NCBI GenBank assembly: GCA_019400425.1
Contig: JAFREE010000020.1
Location: 1-64,000, forward strand
Origin: Hymenochaete sp. R1
Lineage: Eukaryota; Basidiomycota; Agaricomycetes; Hymenochaetales; Hymenochaetaceae
Reading direction: 5' to 3'
Length of the DNA: 64,000 nucleotides
Shown: in pieces, positions 12,901-23,967 of the stretch
Numbering within the stretch: position 1 is the first letter of the stretch
Layout: every line of letters starts with the position of its first letter
Translations under genes and position numbers: made by a program
Notes under the pieces: model-generated
Told to the model about the DNA's origin: nothing
What the model saw: the letters and a program-made list of their open reading frames with translations, nothing else
Database searches by the model: none

Positions 12901-13047
12901 CACTCTTCTTCACCATTCCCACCTCCACCTCCGCCCGTCTCTTACCAACAGCAGCCACAACAACAATTTGGGCCAGGGAGCAAGGCCATGCAGCCAGGTC
13001 AACCGTTTCATCAATACCAGCAATCGGGTTATGGTGGTTATCCTTGA
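9984..13047 (+). CDS. BRO1: Vacuolar sorting protein BRO1 (ALIX family)
   Basis: BRO1 works with ESCRT-III at endosomes, where it recruits the deubiquitinase that strips ubiquitin from cargo before multivesicular body sorting. Exons 9984-10170, 10212-10735, 10796-11947, 12000-12301 and 12363-13047 give 949 residues. The start MANQSPMMSIPKKATDEVDW is typical of fungal BRO1. The BRO1 domain occupies roughly residues 5-400, with YGENPDAYAAEC near the front and the helical NWVTILQ and YKY-type blocks. A long coiled-coil V domain follows at about 400-740. The last 200 residues are Pro/Gln/Ser-rich with PPP runs, which favours Bro1 over its pH-signalling relative Rim20. Intron 2 (10736-10795) is 60 nt, has no in-frame stop and keeps frame, so retention would add 20 residues. 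Confidence 0.9.
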
Positions 13048-13462
13048 TGATTGAAGACTAACGTTGTCGATTGCCATTGGAACTAGACATAGTTTGCTAC
13101 AATCTGTGTATCATCGCATGTTATTTTGTAATTTTTAGTGCATTAATAAAGTATGTAATACAATATACTTTACTTGAGAAGTGCAGCCCCTTTTTCTAAA
13201 AGAAAAAAAAATGCAAACAAGTATCGGGAAAAGTTGTGTTTGTTACTGATGCCTTGACTTTGCGTTAGTTTACAACTATATTGGGACGCGACTTGATCAC
13301 GAGCACCAGCACGCACCGCGCTAGTCTCCAGAAGCCGACGCGCGTCATTTCGCTCAACGCAGACATGATACGCGTCTTTCCTCAAATAATTTGACCTCCC
13401 CCCCTGTTCCTCTTACTTTCTCTCATATTGGAAGGCTCAGGCCCGATTGACCACCTGTGAAG
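13048..13462. other. BRO1 to proteasome-chaperone spacer
   Basis: This 415-base spacer holds the BRO1 3' end, with an A-rich run at 13200-13211, and the promoter of the next gene. A C-rich pyrimidine tract lies at about 13397-13425. No further gene is seen. Confidence 0.4.
13145..13150 (+). terminator. Polyadenylation signal of BRO1
   Basis: AATAAA lies about 100 bases downstream of the BRO1 stop codon in an AT-rich tract, a normal place for a fungal 3'-end signal. Confidence 0.45.
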
Positions 13463-14545
13463 ATGACTCTCAACGATATCGATCCTCTCGCGGATGCACC
13501 TGCCTTTCGTTACGCATATGAATCCGACGATGATGACGAGGAAGAACGCTTTGATTTCGAACATCCCTCACCTCAGGAATCAACAAGAACGAGAAGCGAA
13601 CCACTCATACACATTGTGACTGGCGCCCAGGAACGGACTGGGCGTAGGCTTATTATTACTGTGGGCCCTGCTGGTGTTGTTTGGGCGCGGGGAGCTTCGT
13701 TAGGAGAACAAGTTGGGCAGGTGAACGTTAACAAGAGAGCGGTAAGTTATCCCTTTACATCCACCGCGATACACGCCTGCTCAAATAAACCTTAGATAGG
13801 GTTTCTGTTCGAACCATCGTGGGCTGATGACACGGTGCTTGTATCTGAAGCTTTGACTCGATTACCGATATCATCTATGAACGCATACGCCGAAGCTATT
13901 CTGCAAAAATATCAGCCCTCAAGGTAATGTCGTCATCCGTCTTGCATTATAATATTGTCCTGACTTCCGTGTCTCTATAGTGTCGCCTTGATTGATGCAT
14001 ACAGCGTCGCAACTTACATCACCGGTGCATCCTCCCAGCACCAAGATGCACCTCTACGATACCTTGCAACTGTGAGTTTATTCGAGAATAGATATGAAAG
14101 CACTATTGATAAGAAATACCACTCAAATTTATCCTCGTAGAAGGATTCAATACCGCTTTCGAAAGACATATTACCATATGAATCGCCGAACCTTCTGCAA
14201 TCAACATCAGCTGCCTTCATTTCATTGCTTTCCCTTCCCCAGAGATCCAAGACGCCTGCTCTTGCTATCCTCATACCATCCAAACGCATTCCTTTGCCGG
14301 CTCCTCGAGCCACAAGCGGAGACGTCCAAGAGGACACAGCGCAATCTTCGCGCATCGATCTGTCTTCCGTCGATGACCCAGAGGATTGGGACTTGTCGTT
14401 AATCGCAAAGACACACGCGACGATTTTGAATCTGATCGGTAAAGGTGGCCAGCCAGTATGGGCGGTCACCAAGAGTTTGTCCGGAGGAAGCGCATCTTCG
14501 GTGAGACGACGAAGAATTGATCTCGAAGGTGGCATGTATATCTGA
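13463..14545 (+). CDS. Probable proteasome assembly chaperone 1 (Pba1-like)
   Basis: Four exons (13463-13741, 13796-13923, 13981-14071, 14141-14545) join to 300 residues. The order of features fits the PAC1/Pba1 family: an acidic N-terminal stretch (ESDDDDEEE), a beta-rich core with LIITVGPAG, and a middle SVALIDAYSVATYITG. The protein ends in Met-Tyr-Ile. A hydrophobic-Tyr-any C-terminus is the HbYX motif by which Pba1 and Pba2 dock on the alpha ring of the 20S proteasome. The family call rests on the overall pattern plus that terminus. Pba1-Pba2 heterodimers bind assembling alpha rings and block premature regulator binding. Confidence 0.6.
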
Positions 14546-15557
14546 GATGTGTAAAATATCATATTTGCGCAATGTTGATTCTCGTGTGCCACTCTTGGTG
14601 CCACGTTTCTCTATTTCAACGGTCATTGCATCCCTTTTAGGTGCCCTGTTAGCATTGAGGGACTACACAGTAAGCACCAATCTGTTCTTTCATGTAAACG
14701 GGCTGTGTGTCCATAGCTTCGGGTCGAGCGATTGGGATTTACTGCCGTCATCCCGCTGCTTGAAAGGGAGTATCACCGAAAATATACATCGAGTCCGTCC
14801 AAGGCTCGGCACAGCTGGCGGGAGATTTATAATTCTTGAAATGATTGTATAAGACGTGCCAGGACCTAAACAGCGGAACGCCACAATCATCGATCGGTCC
14901 ACAGCGACGGGGCCTAGGTTCCAGAAGACGATTTCTTATAAGATTTGGACAGACCGCTAAGTTGGCCAAGTAAGATTTGTATTTCAACCACCTGCATATC
15001 CTACTCACCTATTCAATTCGACTAACTAAAAGAGGATCTGGTCGTACGAGGGCGCTTCCCAAAGGGGTAACGTTTTCAACAAGGCTAAGAAAAGACTACG
15101 TTCTTCATCAAGGAATAGTTGAGGCTTCCCGCCACGTTGAATGAGGAATCTTACTGCGGGTCACCTGGCAAAAATGATTGACAAATTGTCAGTAAACCGA
15201 CGGCGACGGCGACAAAACAGCATGACTCACATTAGCAGCTCAATTAAAAGAGGGCCAAGAGCACCTGAAGTACTGCCAATATGATGCGTCATGGGGGCAC
15301 TTGCACAAGTTGCAATTCCAAAAAAAATGCTTCCAATAGCAATGGTATAACTGAATGGCCTGTCTGATGCCGTTCGACATCCGCAATGATCCTTTACATC
15401 TTGATCCTGTTGGTGAGTCACGAGCACGCTCGATTTTCGGAGGCCCGGGATCAGTGAAAATTTGCTTTGAAGTTGAGATCTCGTCGCCACTCTGATACGC
15501 GGATGAAAAAGGGAAGAGAGGTCCATTCAAATCAACGGTCCTCTGTATCGCACTTAC
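14546..15557. other. Intergenic region with weak coding hints
   Basis: No gene could be assembled. On the minus strand, 15227-15526 can be read as a segment with one hydrophobic stretch ending before a GTGAGT, which may belong to the exon at 15558-15696. A minus-strand frame at 14748-15008 also looks partly protein-like. Neither joins cleanly. Confidence 0.3.
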
Positions 15558-15696
15558 ACGAGTAAGAGTCGGGCATGCTTGCCACCAGGTGCGTCGTGTT
15601 AAATGCGTGCAGGTACTTGGGGACGGATATAATGTCGAGGCCTGGCTTATACTCAGTAACAGACGCCCTCTCCGAGTCCCGAATCCTGTAAGGCAT
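15558..15696 (-). CDS. Orphan first exon of an unresolved gene
   Basis: An ATG at 15696 opens a 46-codon reading that looks like protein (it contains EYKPGLDIISVPKYL and ends DSYS) and stops at a good GTAAGT donor in phase 1. I could not find a downstream exon that keeps phase without a stop, although the hydrophobic minus-strand segment at 15227-15526 is a candidate. The gene could be real with an unusual splice or partly decayed. The family is not recognised. Confidence 0.3.
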
Positions 15697-15789
15697 TGCC
15701 CCTTGTCCCACACATAAATCCGCGTCTCCCGCTACGGTTGTTGACAGCCTACTTCTTAACTGGGTCGAAACCTGGGCTAAGTCTCCTCC

Positions 15790-16480
15790 ATGCCAACTCC
15801 GGGAGCTCCCAGACCCAGGGGCAGCGGAAATCTAAACCCGCGGCCGTGTGGGAGATGTTCCAGAAGGCATCAAAGGGTAAGTACCCGAAGCTCGATCCAA
15901 TTTGACATCGCTCCTGATACGTTCAGAAAGTGCAACATATCGCCTCCTTATTCGGGGATACGGTGTGAAAGGTGCTCCAGAGCCGGACGTCTGTGTTCTC
16001 CACCTCCCCCCATCCTCCCGCGCGATGTCGACGACTCCACCATGGCACACCGTCAGAGCGTAGTAGTCGAAGCCAATGTCCAAGTATGTGCCAAATTTGT
16101 TCCTGCATCAGCTCAACGACCCTGATCAAAACTTGCACAAAAAGGGCGGGAGCGCACGCGAAGAGATGTTCAATATGAATGTCGCTGACAACACGCATTT
16201 ACATGGCTATGCATCGGCGACAAGTAACACCAACAATGCGCCCGTCTCCGCCGACCCGTTTGCCATCAGCTTCGATCACCACGAACACGAACATGTCGCT
16301 AGAGTCAATCCGGGAGGCCAAACGATGACGAATGGAACTGGTTTTCATGGCGAATTCGCTGCCGGGAACTCTTTGGAGGCATACCAAATATCGACGATTC
16401 CCGGTTTCCTAGTCCGAAATGCTTCGGGCTTTTGGTTTTTCGTCTCTTCTGCTGGAAGTCTCCCGATCGGTTTCCTGTAA
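15790..16480 (+). CDS. Very small Zn2Cys6 DNA-binding protein
   Basis: Exon 1 (15790-15876) joined to 15931 gives a textbook fungal binuclear zinc cluster: Cys-x2-Cys-x6-Cys-x10-Cys-x2-Cys-x6-Cys, starting at PCGRCSRRHQR. Only the acceptor after TTCAGAAAG gives both phase and spacing. The second intron is probably 16060-16111 (donor GTAGTA), leading into an exon 16112-16480 that is rich in Asn, His and Ser. The total is about 194 residues. Full-size Zn2Cys6 regulators are usually 500-1000 residues with a middle homology region, which is absent here. It may be a short regulator, a truncated gene, or lack a further exon. The second intron and the C-terminal part are uncertain. Confidence 0.55.
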
Positions 16481-16839
16481 CTTTCTTAGCATCGTTTCGA
16501 CACTCGAGGTTTAATTATTCTGGACTCAAATTTCCAATTACACATAAGTTACTGCTGGCCACTGTTATTTTGGATTGTATGCTTCGTGGATCCCTGTATT
16601 GAATATAGAGAATCACTTGCTTTACGCTGGAGATCGAGTCAATCCGCATGCTTATTCGCGTATAAAACGAATACATCATGACAAGCCGGCTGTAAAAGCC
16701 ATTCCATTCGTGATAAAGTCACATGGTTAATTTCCCCTACACGATACCTTGTCAAATGTCAGCACATGTTCCGATAGGGAATGAATAAACACTTGCAATG
16801 ATATACGGCGCTCACGTTCACCATTTTCCTCAGGCGACT
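16481..16839. other. Convergent 3' region
   Basis: This 359-base interval lies between the stop of the zinc-cluster gene and the stop of prefoldin 5, which face each other. It should hold both 3' ends. Nothing else is seen. Confidence 0.4.
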
Positions 16840-17494
16840 TTATTTCCCAGACCCCGATCCTGATGCCGCAGCGGTCGCTTGCTGCTCCTTCATATGCATG
16901 ATGTTCACGATCATCTGCATGTTGTCCTGCTTTTTCACTAACACCTCCTGAAGCTTGTCGATGCTTTCGCGGACAAAGTCAACCTTTGAGTTGTAATGCT
17001 TCGTTGCCTCTGCCCGACTCTGCAATCAAGATCTGATATCAGTAGCGGCTCTTGCAAAGAAAATTAACGAGGGCCAACCCACCTTCTTGACGTAGTATCC
17101 TGTCCCAACGTCCACGATAACGTGTTCGCTGTCCCGCAGTGTCCCAGGCACATATAAGGAGTTCGTTAGGGGAACCAGAATCTTGCGGTCTACGTTTTGG
17201 TAATGCGTTATCCAGAAAGTCTAGCTCTTGAGCGAGAGAGATGTACCAGAGTTAGATGGGGAAATGTCTGAGATGTTACTCAAACAACTCCTGAATTTGG
17301 CTTGAGCTAGCTTGAGCTGTTGAGAAGATGCGCTAAGATGCGTGAGCTCCTGCGAACAACATTTAATCAATCGCTTTGTTGCGTCGAATGGACTCATACT
17401 TCCGAACCTCTTCAAGCTGCCTTCGAACATCGCGAAGCTGTGATAAATCCAGGTCCGCGACATTGACAGTTTGTTGTTGCGGCTGCGCGGACAT
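16840..17494 (-). CDS. GIM5: Prefoldin subunit 5
   Basis: Prefoldin is a cytosolic hexameric co-chaperone that delivers unfolded actin and tubulin to the CCT chaperonin. Exons 17408-17494, 17247-17349, 17083-17189 and 16840-17019 give 158 residues, close to the usual length of about 150. The alpha-class pattern is clear: an N-terminal coiled coil with LSQLRDVRRQLEE joined to ELTHLSASSQQLKLAQAKF, a central beta-hairpin segment (ILVPLTNSLYVPG to VGTGYYVKK), and a C-terminal coiled coil. The first donor is the unusual GTTCGG; I chose it because the family sequence across the junction (QLEEELTHL) requires it. Confidence 0.92.
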
Positions 17495-17904
17495 CGTCGT
17501 GGTTGAAGTCACGGTAGAGCTCGACGCGCCGGGCCTGCATCTCTCACTTTCGCACTCCCACTGACATTCCAACAAACTTCAACTTTAGACTGTTTGAACA
17601 TTAGCCCAGGAGACTTGTCATCTATGCTTGAACTCCCATCGACGGCCTTCAGCTCTGATTGAATGCGGCGTCTATGCCGGCATTCGTCCGTAACAGTCAT
17701 CATGTCCGTTACGTGCTGGCCGCGTTTTAATTCATATGACGACTGCTAGGCGTACTGGTAATTCTCGCTTCTTGAAGGAGCACTCAATTCAGCCTTTCTC
17801 ACACAACAATAAGGGGAGTACTATAAAGATAGAGACGGCGCAATGTCGTTTGTGAGAAATCTCCCCACGCGACATCGCTATCTATCATCTGAGAGTACAT
17901 CACC
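17495..17904. promoter_or_regulatory. Divergent promoter, prefoldin 5 and hydrolase
   Basis: This 410-base interval lies between divergent start codons. A TATAAA at 17822-17827 lies 78 bases before the hydrolase start codon on the plus strand and is a plausible TATA box. Confidence 0.5.
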
Positions 17905-18933
17905 ATGTCCGAACCTGTTGCAGTGTCGGAGGGTAGTGTTGACTTCGTTTATGAAGGAGAAACGTTCAAAACGTGGTATAAAGTGTATGGCGACCTGAAG
18001 TCCGGTGTGCCGCTTGTAACTTTGCATGGAGGTCCAGGATCCACTCACCATGTACGTTTGCCATATACCTTACTTTAGGGAGTTGACTTAACACCTTTTA
18101 GTACCTTTTGTCCATGGCTGATCTTGCATCTCCGACGCGACCCATCGTGTTCTACGACCAAGTGGGCAACGGTGCTTCCACCCATCTCCCAGACAAACCC
18201 GCTACTTTTTGGGACCCGATACTCTTCATGGCCGAGCTCGCCAATCTCCTCTCCAAACTCTCTATCTCTACGTCATACGACCTCTTAGGACATAGCTGGG
18301 GAGGAATGCTGGGCTCGCAGTATGCTTCCTCCTACACACGACCTGAACTGAAGGGCTTGCGGAAGCTCGTGATAAGCGACTCACCGGCAAGCATGGCAGG
18401 GTGGGACGAAGCCGCGCAGGTGCTTTTAAGTGGATTGGACGAGAAAGTTAGGGAGACCCTAAAGAGACACGAGGATGAGGGAACGACGGAAAGCAAAGAA
18501 TACCAAGAGGCTATGGGGGTCTTTTATGCGAAGCATCTGTGTAGGTTGCAGCCGATGCCGGAGATGGTACAGAAAACGTTTGCGATAATGGACGAAGACC
18601 CAACGGTCTACCACACCATGTTTGCCTTTTTCTCTGACTTTCTCGCGTTATCATGAACTTATTAGAATTGCGATTTGCAGGAACGGACCCTCCGAGTTCC
18701 ACGTCATTGGCTCCCTGAAGACTTGGACCGTTATCCCGACTCTCAATCGCATTTCTGTTCCCACCCTCGTACTGAATGGTCGATACGATGAAGCACAAGA
18801 CTCCAGTGTGTTTCCGTTCTTTCAACTCATTCCGCGCGTGAAATGGTACACATTCGCGGAAAGCAGCCATATGCCTCATTGGGAGGAAAGGGATCTTTAT
18901 ATGAAGATCGTGGGTGGCTTCTTGGGTGCTTGA
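17905..18933 (+). CDS. Proline iminopeptidase-like alpha/beta hydrolase
   Basis: The family removes N-terminal proline or hydrolyses amino-acid amides, in the cytosol (no signal peptide is seen). Exons 17905-18051, 18102-18619 and 18681-18933 give 305 residues, the normal size. The oxyanion-hole motif HGGPG is at residues 41-45, the nucleophile elbow GHSWGG puts Ser114 in place, and the rest of the triad is probably Asp258 (in NGRYDE) and His285 (in ESSHMPHW). The second intron begins GTTTGC, a weak donor, required to join YHT to [11 protein letters not shown]. The exact substrate cannot be read from the sequence; L-amino-acid amidase is an alternative name used for close relatives. Confidence 0.88.
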
Positions 18934-19440
18934 TACCCTCACCTAGTTTGTATTATTAGGTTTATGTTCGGAATTGCGTATCGAAGAAAATCATGTACAA
19001 TTGCCACTGGAATTTTCAACATGCTTGTTCCAAATGAACAGATCAATGCCGAAAATAGAGTGGCACTCGCAGCAGTATTTAACAGACTCACACTGCCCCT
19101 CTTAATAGCCATTCGAACAGACTGTTTCCGAACTTTTATTAGAGCAATTCATCCTTCAGTCGATGCTCGTCTTTCTAAATAATACACAGCAGATACACAT
19201 TAGTCACAGCAGTCCATAAACCCGAACACTTATTTTCGGGTAAGAAAAAGGAGACGGAAAAAGGGGAACCCGTTAGAGTGAGCCAGTATTACGAGATGAC
19301 ATCGAGGTGCGCTCTTCCGGAGAGCATATAGACACCTTGTACGCTAGGTTGAAAGCAGGTTGTCTCGGCGTGAGGCAGGCTTCCAAAGAAGAGCCTTTTC
19401 ATGTCAAAAATCATAGCTAATGGCGTGTTGCAAGAACTCC
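18934..19440. other. Convergent 3' region
   Basis: This interval lies between the hydrolase stop (plus) and the universal stress protein stop (minus). It is partly A-rich near 19240-19265. No gene is recognised. Confidence 0.4.
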
Positions 19441-20604
19441 TCATTGGCGGGTCGATACTGGTGTGAGGCCTGGGCTTCTGGGCATCATGGACGAAATAGT
19501 CGATGAAGGGGTTAAAGGTGGAGCTTTCCTACGAAGAGAAAAAAAGGTTATAGCATCACTTGAGATGTACATCGGCTATTTCTTCGACTCACTCGTCAAA
19601 GTGGATTCCGCGCTTTGGATTAGCCCTTCGTTTCATCATCGTCTTGCGAACTTTCCGCTCTGGCCGCACAACAATGACGGGCACTGGAGAATGCGAAAGA
19701 CAGTACCTGGAAGAAAATCCGAAACCTCAGATATGAAAAAACCGATAGAATGGTACCGTATGCCTACTTTGATACGCTACCCATCCCGCCAATAGCAGCT
19801 ACGCCGAGAACCTTGACGGTGCGCTGACCTCGCGTGCCCACCACGAGCGAATCCGGACGATATAAAGCGATCAATCTGTCGATTGTTTCTGTGACCTTCC
19901 CCGCGATGAATTCAACTATTATCGAAAGCTTAACGTAAACGATTCGGATTAATAACAGGAGTAAATTGGGAGAAGAAACGCGGGCGTACTTTCCGATCAG
20001 GATCATACTCGACGCATTGCCGTTGAACCTGCCTCAAAAGCTCACGAGCTTCTTCGCGCACCACTTCATGATCCTTATCTGCTCCAACAAAAGCTTAAGC
20101 AAAGCCGGGATTGACAAATATATAAATAAAGGGCTACGCACCGAGCTCCTCCGCGTCAAATCCACGAAATACAATCAATTCATCTCCATCTTGCACTAAA
20201 CTCTCCATCGCCCAATCGAGAGCCTGTGTCCCACTTTCATCTGGACTTGCAGCAACGAGAAAGGCGCGCGTGTTCCGAGTCCGGCTGTAGCCCTCGCTCT
20301 TCACAGGAAGGGTATAGCTGAACATCTGGGCTGCGGGGTTTTCAAAGGTGTCAAAGGATACTTTGTGATGATATCCTCCTGGAGTCATGAGGACTGAGGA
20401 TGAGCCGGTAAGAGCGGGAAACAAAGGGACACCCCCTCGAGTTGGAGAAGCTGTTAGCAGAGCATCTGCTGATGAGAGTGCGGGGGACTGGAGAGGCGAG
20501 GAGGTCATAGAGGACGTAGTGGCTGGAGTTTGAGGTTGTCTCATGGCGGATCTAAGAACGGTCGGCACCGCCGGGAGGGGGATATGGGTTGGACGCTCGG
20601 CCAT
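19441..20604 (-). CDS. Universal stress protein (UspA domain)
   Basis: Exons 20142-20604, 19990-20078, 19768-19928, 19593-19706 and 19441-19528 give 304 residues. The first 105 residues are Pro/Ser/Thr-rich. The Usp fold follows: TRAFLVAASPDESG near residue 111, LDWAMESL, a helix with VVREEARELL, then VEFIAGKVTETI, SLVVGTRGQ and GGMGSVS, which form the nucleotide-binding G-x2-G-x9-G-(S/T) type end, and the final strand SPVPVIVVRP. The last 40 residues are again Ser/Pro-rich. Fungal Usp proteins are cytosolic and of poorly defined function, linked to stress survival. Confidence 0.88.
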
Positions 20605-21547
20605 AGTGCGTTCTTGTCTGCTCTTGGTCTCGGTGGTCGCTTCTCAGCTTTCCTTTCAGCAGCGTTTCGTCTTGGTCTTCAGCAGCCTGAGCCTTGGCAT
20701 GATCAGGCATCGCAGCAGCAACGGGAGCACATTTCACAACACGATCGACGGCGATCGACGCTTATGAGAATTGAGAGGCGCTTCTCTCGATCTTGCTCTT
20801 ATTTCAATTACTGACTCAAGTCCATATACTTCATTCGCTGCACCGTGTCGAACGGACGCAAGATATCTGCTGTCGCAATCTCCAGGCCGCGTATATCTAG
20901 GAAGAAGGTCAAGCGAATAGCCTTTGAGAGAGCGCTTCCATTCAGAAGAAGGACAGCCGAGGGCAGAGGACGGCTTGGGGACCACCTGAAAGTATCCAGT
21001 GGAGTTAAAAAGGAGGGAAGTAGAAGCTGCCTAATGGCCATGACATTCAGCGAGGGTTTCCGATTTCGTATGATTGTTTTCTTGCTCTGTTTTTCTTTCG
21101 GATGGTCTAGCATAATTGTTCAAGACGGCGATAATTTTGCAGTGAGTCTTACTCTTGCTCTTTGCCTATCTACTCAAGAAGATATGCCAGGCTCTCTATG
21201 GAGAGGGTATCGTAATTTTTGGCTTACATCTACTACTCGCCTTCACTTGTGATGCAAGAACGGATACGCGGGCCCAGTGGTCGACTTATCTCCAGATTTT
21301 GTTGTCGTTTGTGAATCAGACGAAGGACGTTTCACCACTTGTTGACTGTACCCCGTCTTGTATTCGGTATCTAGTACTGGCAATTACTTCGTTTTGAACT
21401 GTTGAGCATTCATGGGGACACTACTGAAGCAAGTATATGAACCTCGAAACATTGTGTACGTTATTTCCCTCTTTGATTTCGAGAATAAATTCATAATATA
21501 GCTCCGTAGGTTAATTAGCTCGCTACATGCGAATCTGTGGGGAAACG
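20605..21547. other. Intergenic region, no gene supported
   Basis: 943 bases. Frames on both strands around 20810-21250 are open for 80-135 codons but show no domain, no consistent splice pattern and mirror each other, so I do not call a gene. The region includes the 5' flank of the stress-protein gene and the 3' flank of the phosphatase gene. Confidence 0.4.
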
Positions 21548-22264
21548 TCAATCGTAAAAGGAGCGCGGATGTTCTTCAGCGTACTCGAAGAACAAAGAAC
21601 TATGTCTGATCGTTGAGCGGGGCTTGTCATCTTCAGCACAGCCGGAGAAACTGACGACCCCCAAAATGTCCTTTGCAAAAGCCTCTTTCAACTCCTTGCT
21701 TCTCCAAGGATCGTAACAACCGGAACCGGGAAGAGGCAGACTATTAACCCTCACACCGGAGCTTTTGCCATTTTGTGCTTCCCTATCGTACAGAGCCGCA
21801 AGAAACGTTGGTCGAGGGTGAACTGCAAGGCGTCTATGACCTGGCGGAGCATCATACATGCGTTTCAATGCCTGATCGACGCTGTGACCTTTCTCATCGA
21901 TCAAGAACATGATCAATACTGCAGGAGAGCGTGAGACGCCCGCGATGCAGTGGATCAATGTTTTATTATTTCCCGTGGTTCCGTTCGTGATGAACTGCCC
22001 GACTTCTTGCTCGTCGTAAACGCGCGCGAGGTCGGCTTCATCATCATCTTCGAAGTCGAGAGCAAGGGATGTGATACCGTTCGATTGGAACTCGTCCCAG
22101 TCATTAGGCTTATTACTTCCTAAGGTCAAGACGTGAGTAATACCCTCTGCGTGGAGCAGCTTGACGTTGGCAGCCCCCCTGCTTCCAAGGTATAGCCCGT
22201 AACCAATGTAAGCGATCCTTTCGCGGGTGTTAGTCTTGCAAATAGGGTTGATAAGCCCTGGCAT
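21548..22264 (-). CDS. Dual-specificity phosphatase, copy 1
   Basis: Single exon, 238 residues. The cysteine phosphatase signature HCIAGVSRS gives catalytic Cys106 and Arg112. Upstream are the DSP-type start IAYIGYGLYLG, ITHVLTLGS and an acidic loop DFEDDDEADLA that could supply the general acid. After the signature, LIDEKGHSVDQALKRM is the usual alpha-helical stretch. A distinctive C-terminal extension (SKELKEAFA, SFSGCAEDD) is shared with the intronless gene at 32596-33267, so the two are paralogues. It is likely a cytosolic protein phosphatase; the substrate is unknown. Confidence 0.88.
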   Translation of the reverse strand: MPGLINPICKTNTRERIAYIGYGLYLGSRGAANVKLLHAEGITHVLTLGSNKPNDWDEFQSNGITSLALDFEDDDEADLARVYDEQEVGQFITNGTTGNNKTLIHCIAGVSRSPAVLIMFLIDEKGHSVDQALKRMYDAPPGHRRLAVHPRPTFLAALYDREAQNGKSSGVRVNSLPLPGSGCYDPWRSKELKEAFAKDILGVVSFSGCAEDDKPRSTIRHSSLFFEYAEEHPRSFYD

Positions 22265-23045
22265 GATTACTGATGATACCCGTCGGAGTGATGGTAGGAT
22301 GGAAGGATGGATTGATGGGTGGGTGGGTTACTTGGGACTGGGTGGGACCTTTGCTAATTTGCTCCAGAGAACCCTAGACGCCCTCCCGCAAACTTATTGC
22401 ACTTTGAAAGTTGACATAATTAGAAAGAAAGTTAGACGTCTGTGAGGGGCGAACATATGATATACCCACGTCAATGCCTTCGACAAATTTTCCGGCACGT
22501 TCCCTTTCCCGGTTTGAGGGAGTAGTCTTTAGAGCTCGGTGCACTTCCGAGTCCGAAGAGACTGTAAAGCAAATAGTGGGCAGGCTTAATTTTAATTCAG
22601 AGTCCAAGCCTCCTTGCTTTGCGCGTAGGCTGGTAATTTCAACGTTGGGATCACCCATTGGCTTCGGCAAGCTCCCTGCGATTCCCAGGTTACTAGATAA
22701 GTTTGAGATACTTGCCCCCGTCCTAACGTTGACGTCGTTCAGCAGCCCAGACTTTCAAATTCAAGCCGTTCGTCTTACTACACGCCTCGATAAGTATTCA
22801 AGTAGTGTATAAAATAAGTCGAGGTTTTATTTATTTTATTTTATTTTACCCTTTTGGGGTGACTTCGCCCATATCGGAATACTTCCTCCCAGCTTCTCAG
22901 ACCCCGCGGCCGGCAACCTTGACGCCGGCATTTGTCGGAGTCCGAAAGCGCGTCGATCATGATCTGGAACCTCTCGACCCGAGTCGAACCCATCATTCAT
23001 TCATTTCATTGACACCTCGTCCCTCTTAGCTACTTACACATAATC
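22265..23045. promoter_or_regulatory. Divergent promoter region, phosphatase and WW gene
   Basis: 781 bases between divergent start codons. It contains a GGAT/GGGT-type repeat at about 22300-22330 and an ATTTT tandem tract at 22829-22850. No gene is seen. Confidence 0.4.
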
Positions 23046-23833
23046 ATGTCGACGACCAAGATCCAGCCCTCACCTAGTAATAGTGAAAGGGAAACCTCTG
23101 TCGAAAATGACGAAAGGGACTCTAATGAACTGTCAGGAACTCCAGTCGAGTCAAAAGAGGAGGAACAGGAGGAGGAAGGAGACGAGAAAAGAGACGAAGA
23201 TAAACTTAGTGAAGATCCGGAGGAAACAAACGGGGACGACTCCCCAACACCTGCAGCGTCTAATGCTCCTACTAGCGGCGACTGGCAGGCAATATGGTCG
23301 CCTCCGCATAACATGTACTATTTCTACAATATACGTACTCAAGAAACGACCTGGACAAATCCGCTTCAACCGAAGGGAGACGAAGCCGGCCCCTCTTCGT
23401 TGCCTCAGAATAGTGCGGAAGTCGCTGCCATTGCTGCTGGGATAGACCCGTCCCTCGCCTACCTCGATCCTACCCTAGCTGCGGGCCCGTCAAATCCTGC
23501 GGCTTACACGTACGCCGCAAAGTTTAATGCTCGCACGGGTGCGTTCACTGCCCCGGACGGGCGGAATCCCGAGCACGTCTCGGAGTTCGAGAGAATGAAG
23601 CGCATGAATAGCTTTTATTTCGATATGGACGCGTGGGAGAAGGATGTTGAGGAAGGGCAGGCAGCAGAAGAGGCGAATAAGAAGAGGAAGAAACCCTCTA
23701 AGAAGGATTTGGTGCGCCTATTCTTTGCTCTGGATGTTGTTGCGTCTACTGAGGCCGTGACGGTGTCCAGGAATCGTTCAAGGACAGGAAACGGCAAAAG
23801 AAACTGGCAAAGACAGCTTGGCTTCGTACTTGA
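23046..23833 (+). CDS. WW-domain protein
   Basis: Exons 23046-23711 and 23771-23833 give 242 residues. The first 75 residues are acidic and low-complexity (long Glu/Asp runs). One WW domain follows at about residues 77-110, with the two tryptophans and terminal Pro in WQAIWSPPHNMYYFYN and TTWTNPL; it should bind proline-rich ligands. The C-terminus after splicing is very basic and ends KKLAKTAWLRT, a terminus I associate with a conserved fungal WW-protein family. Without the intron the frame would run into an unrelated 50-residue tail, so the intron is well supported. The role is probably RNA processing or transcription scaffolding, which is inference. Confidence 0.83.
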
Positions 23834-23967
23834 TATATTGTTACATACATGTTCGTTGAATTGAGATGTGATTCGTTGACTACTCTGATCAATGTTTTAG
23901 AGCTTTGCTCGCTTTTGTCCTCTTCTTCTGGTGGAGGGAAAGAGCGCAGGCGGAAGACGTTACAAAC

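Noticed and set aside
16084..16111. A GTATGT donor giving a 28-nt intron in the zinc-cluster gene
   Set aside because: Too short to be spliced; an upstream GTAGTA donor gives 52 nt in the same phase.
20808..21252. Overlapping open frames on both strands
   Set aside because: They mirror each other, lack splice structure and show no domain.
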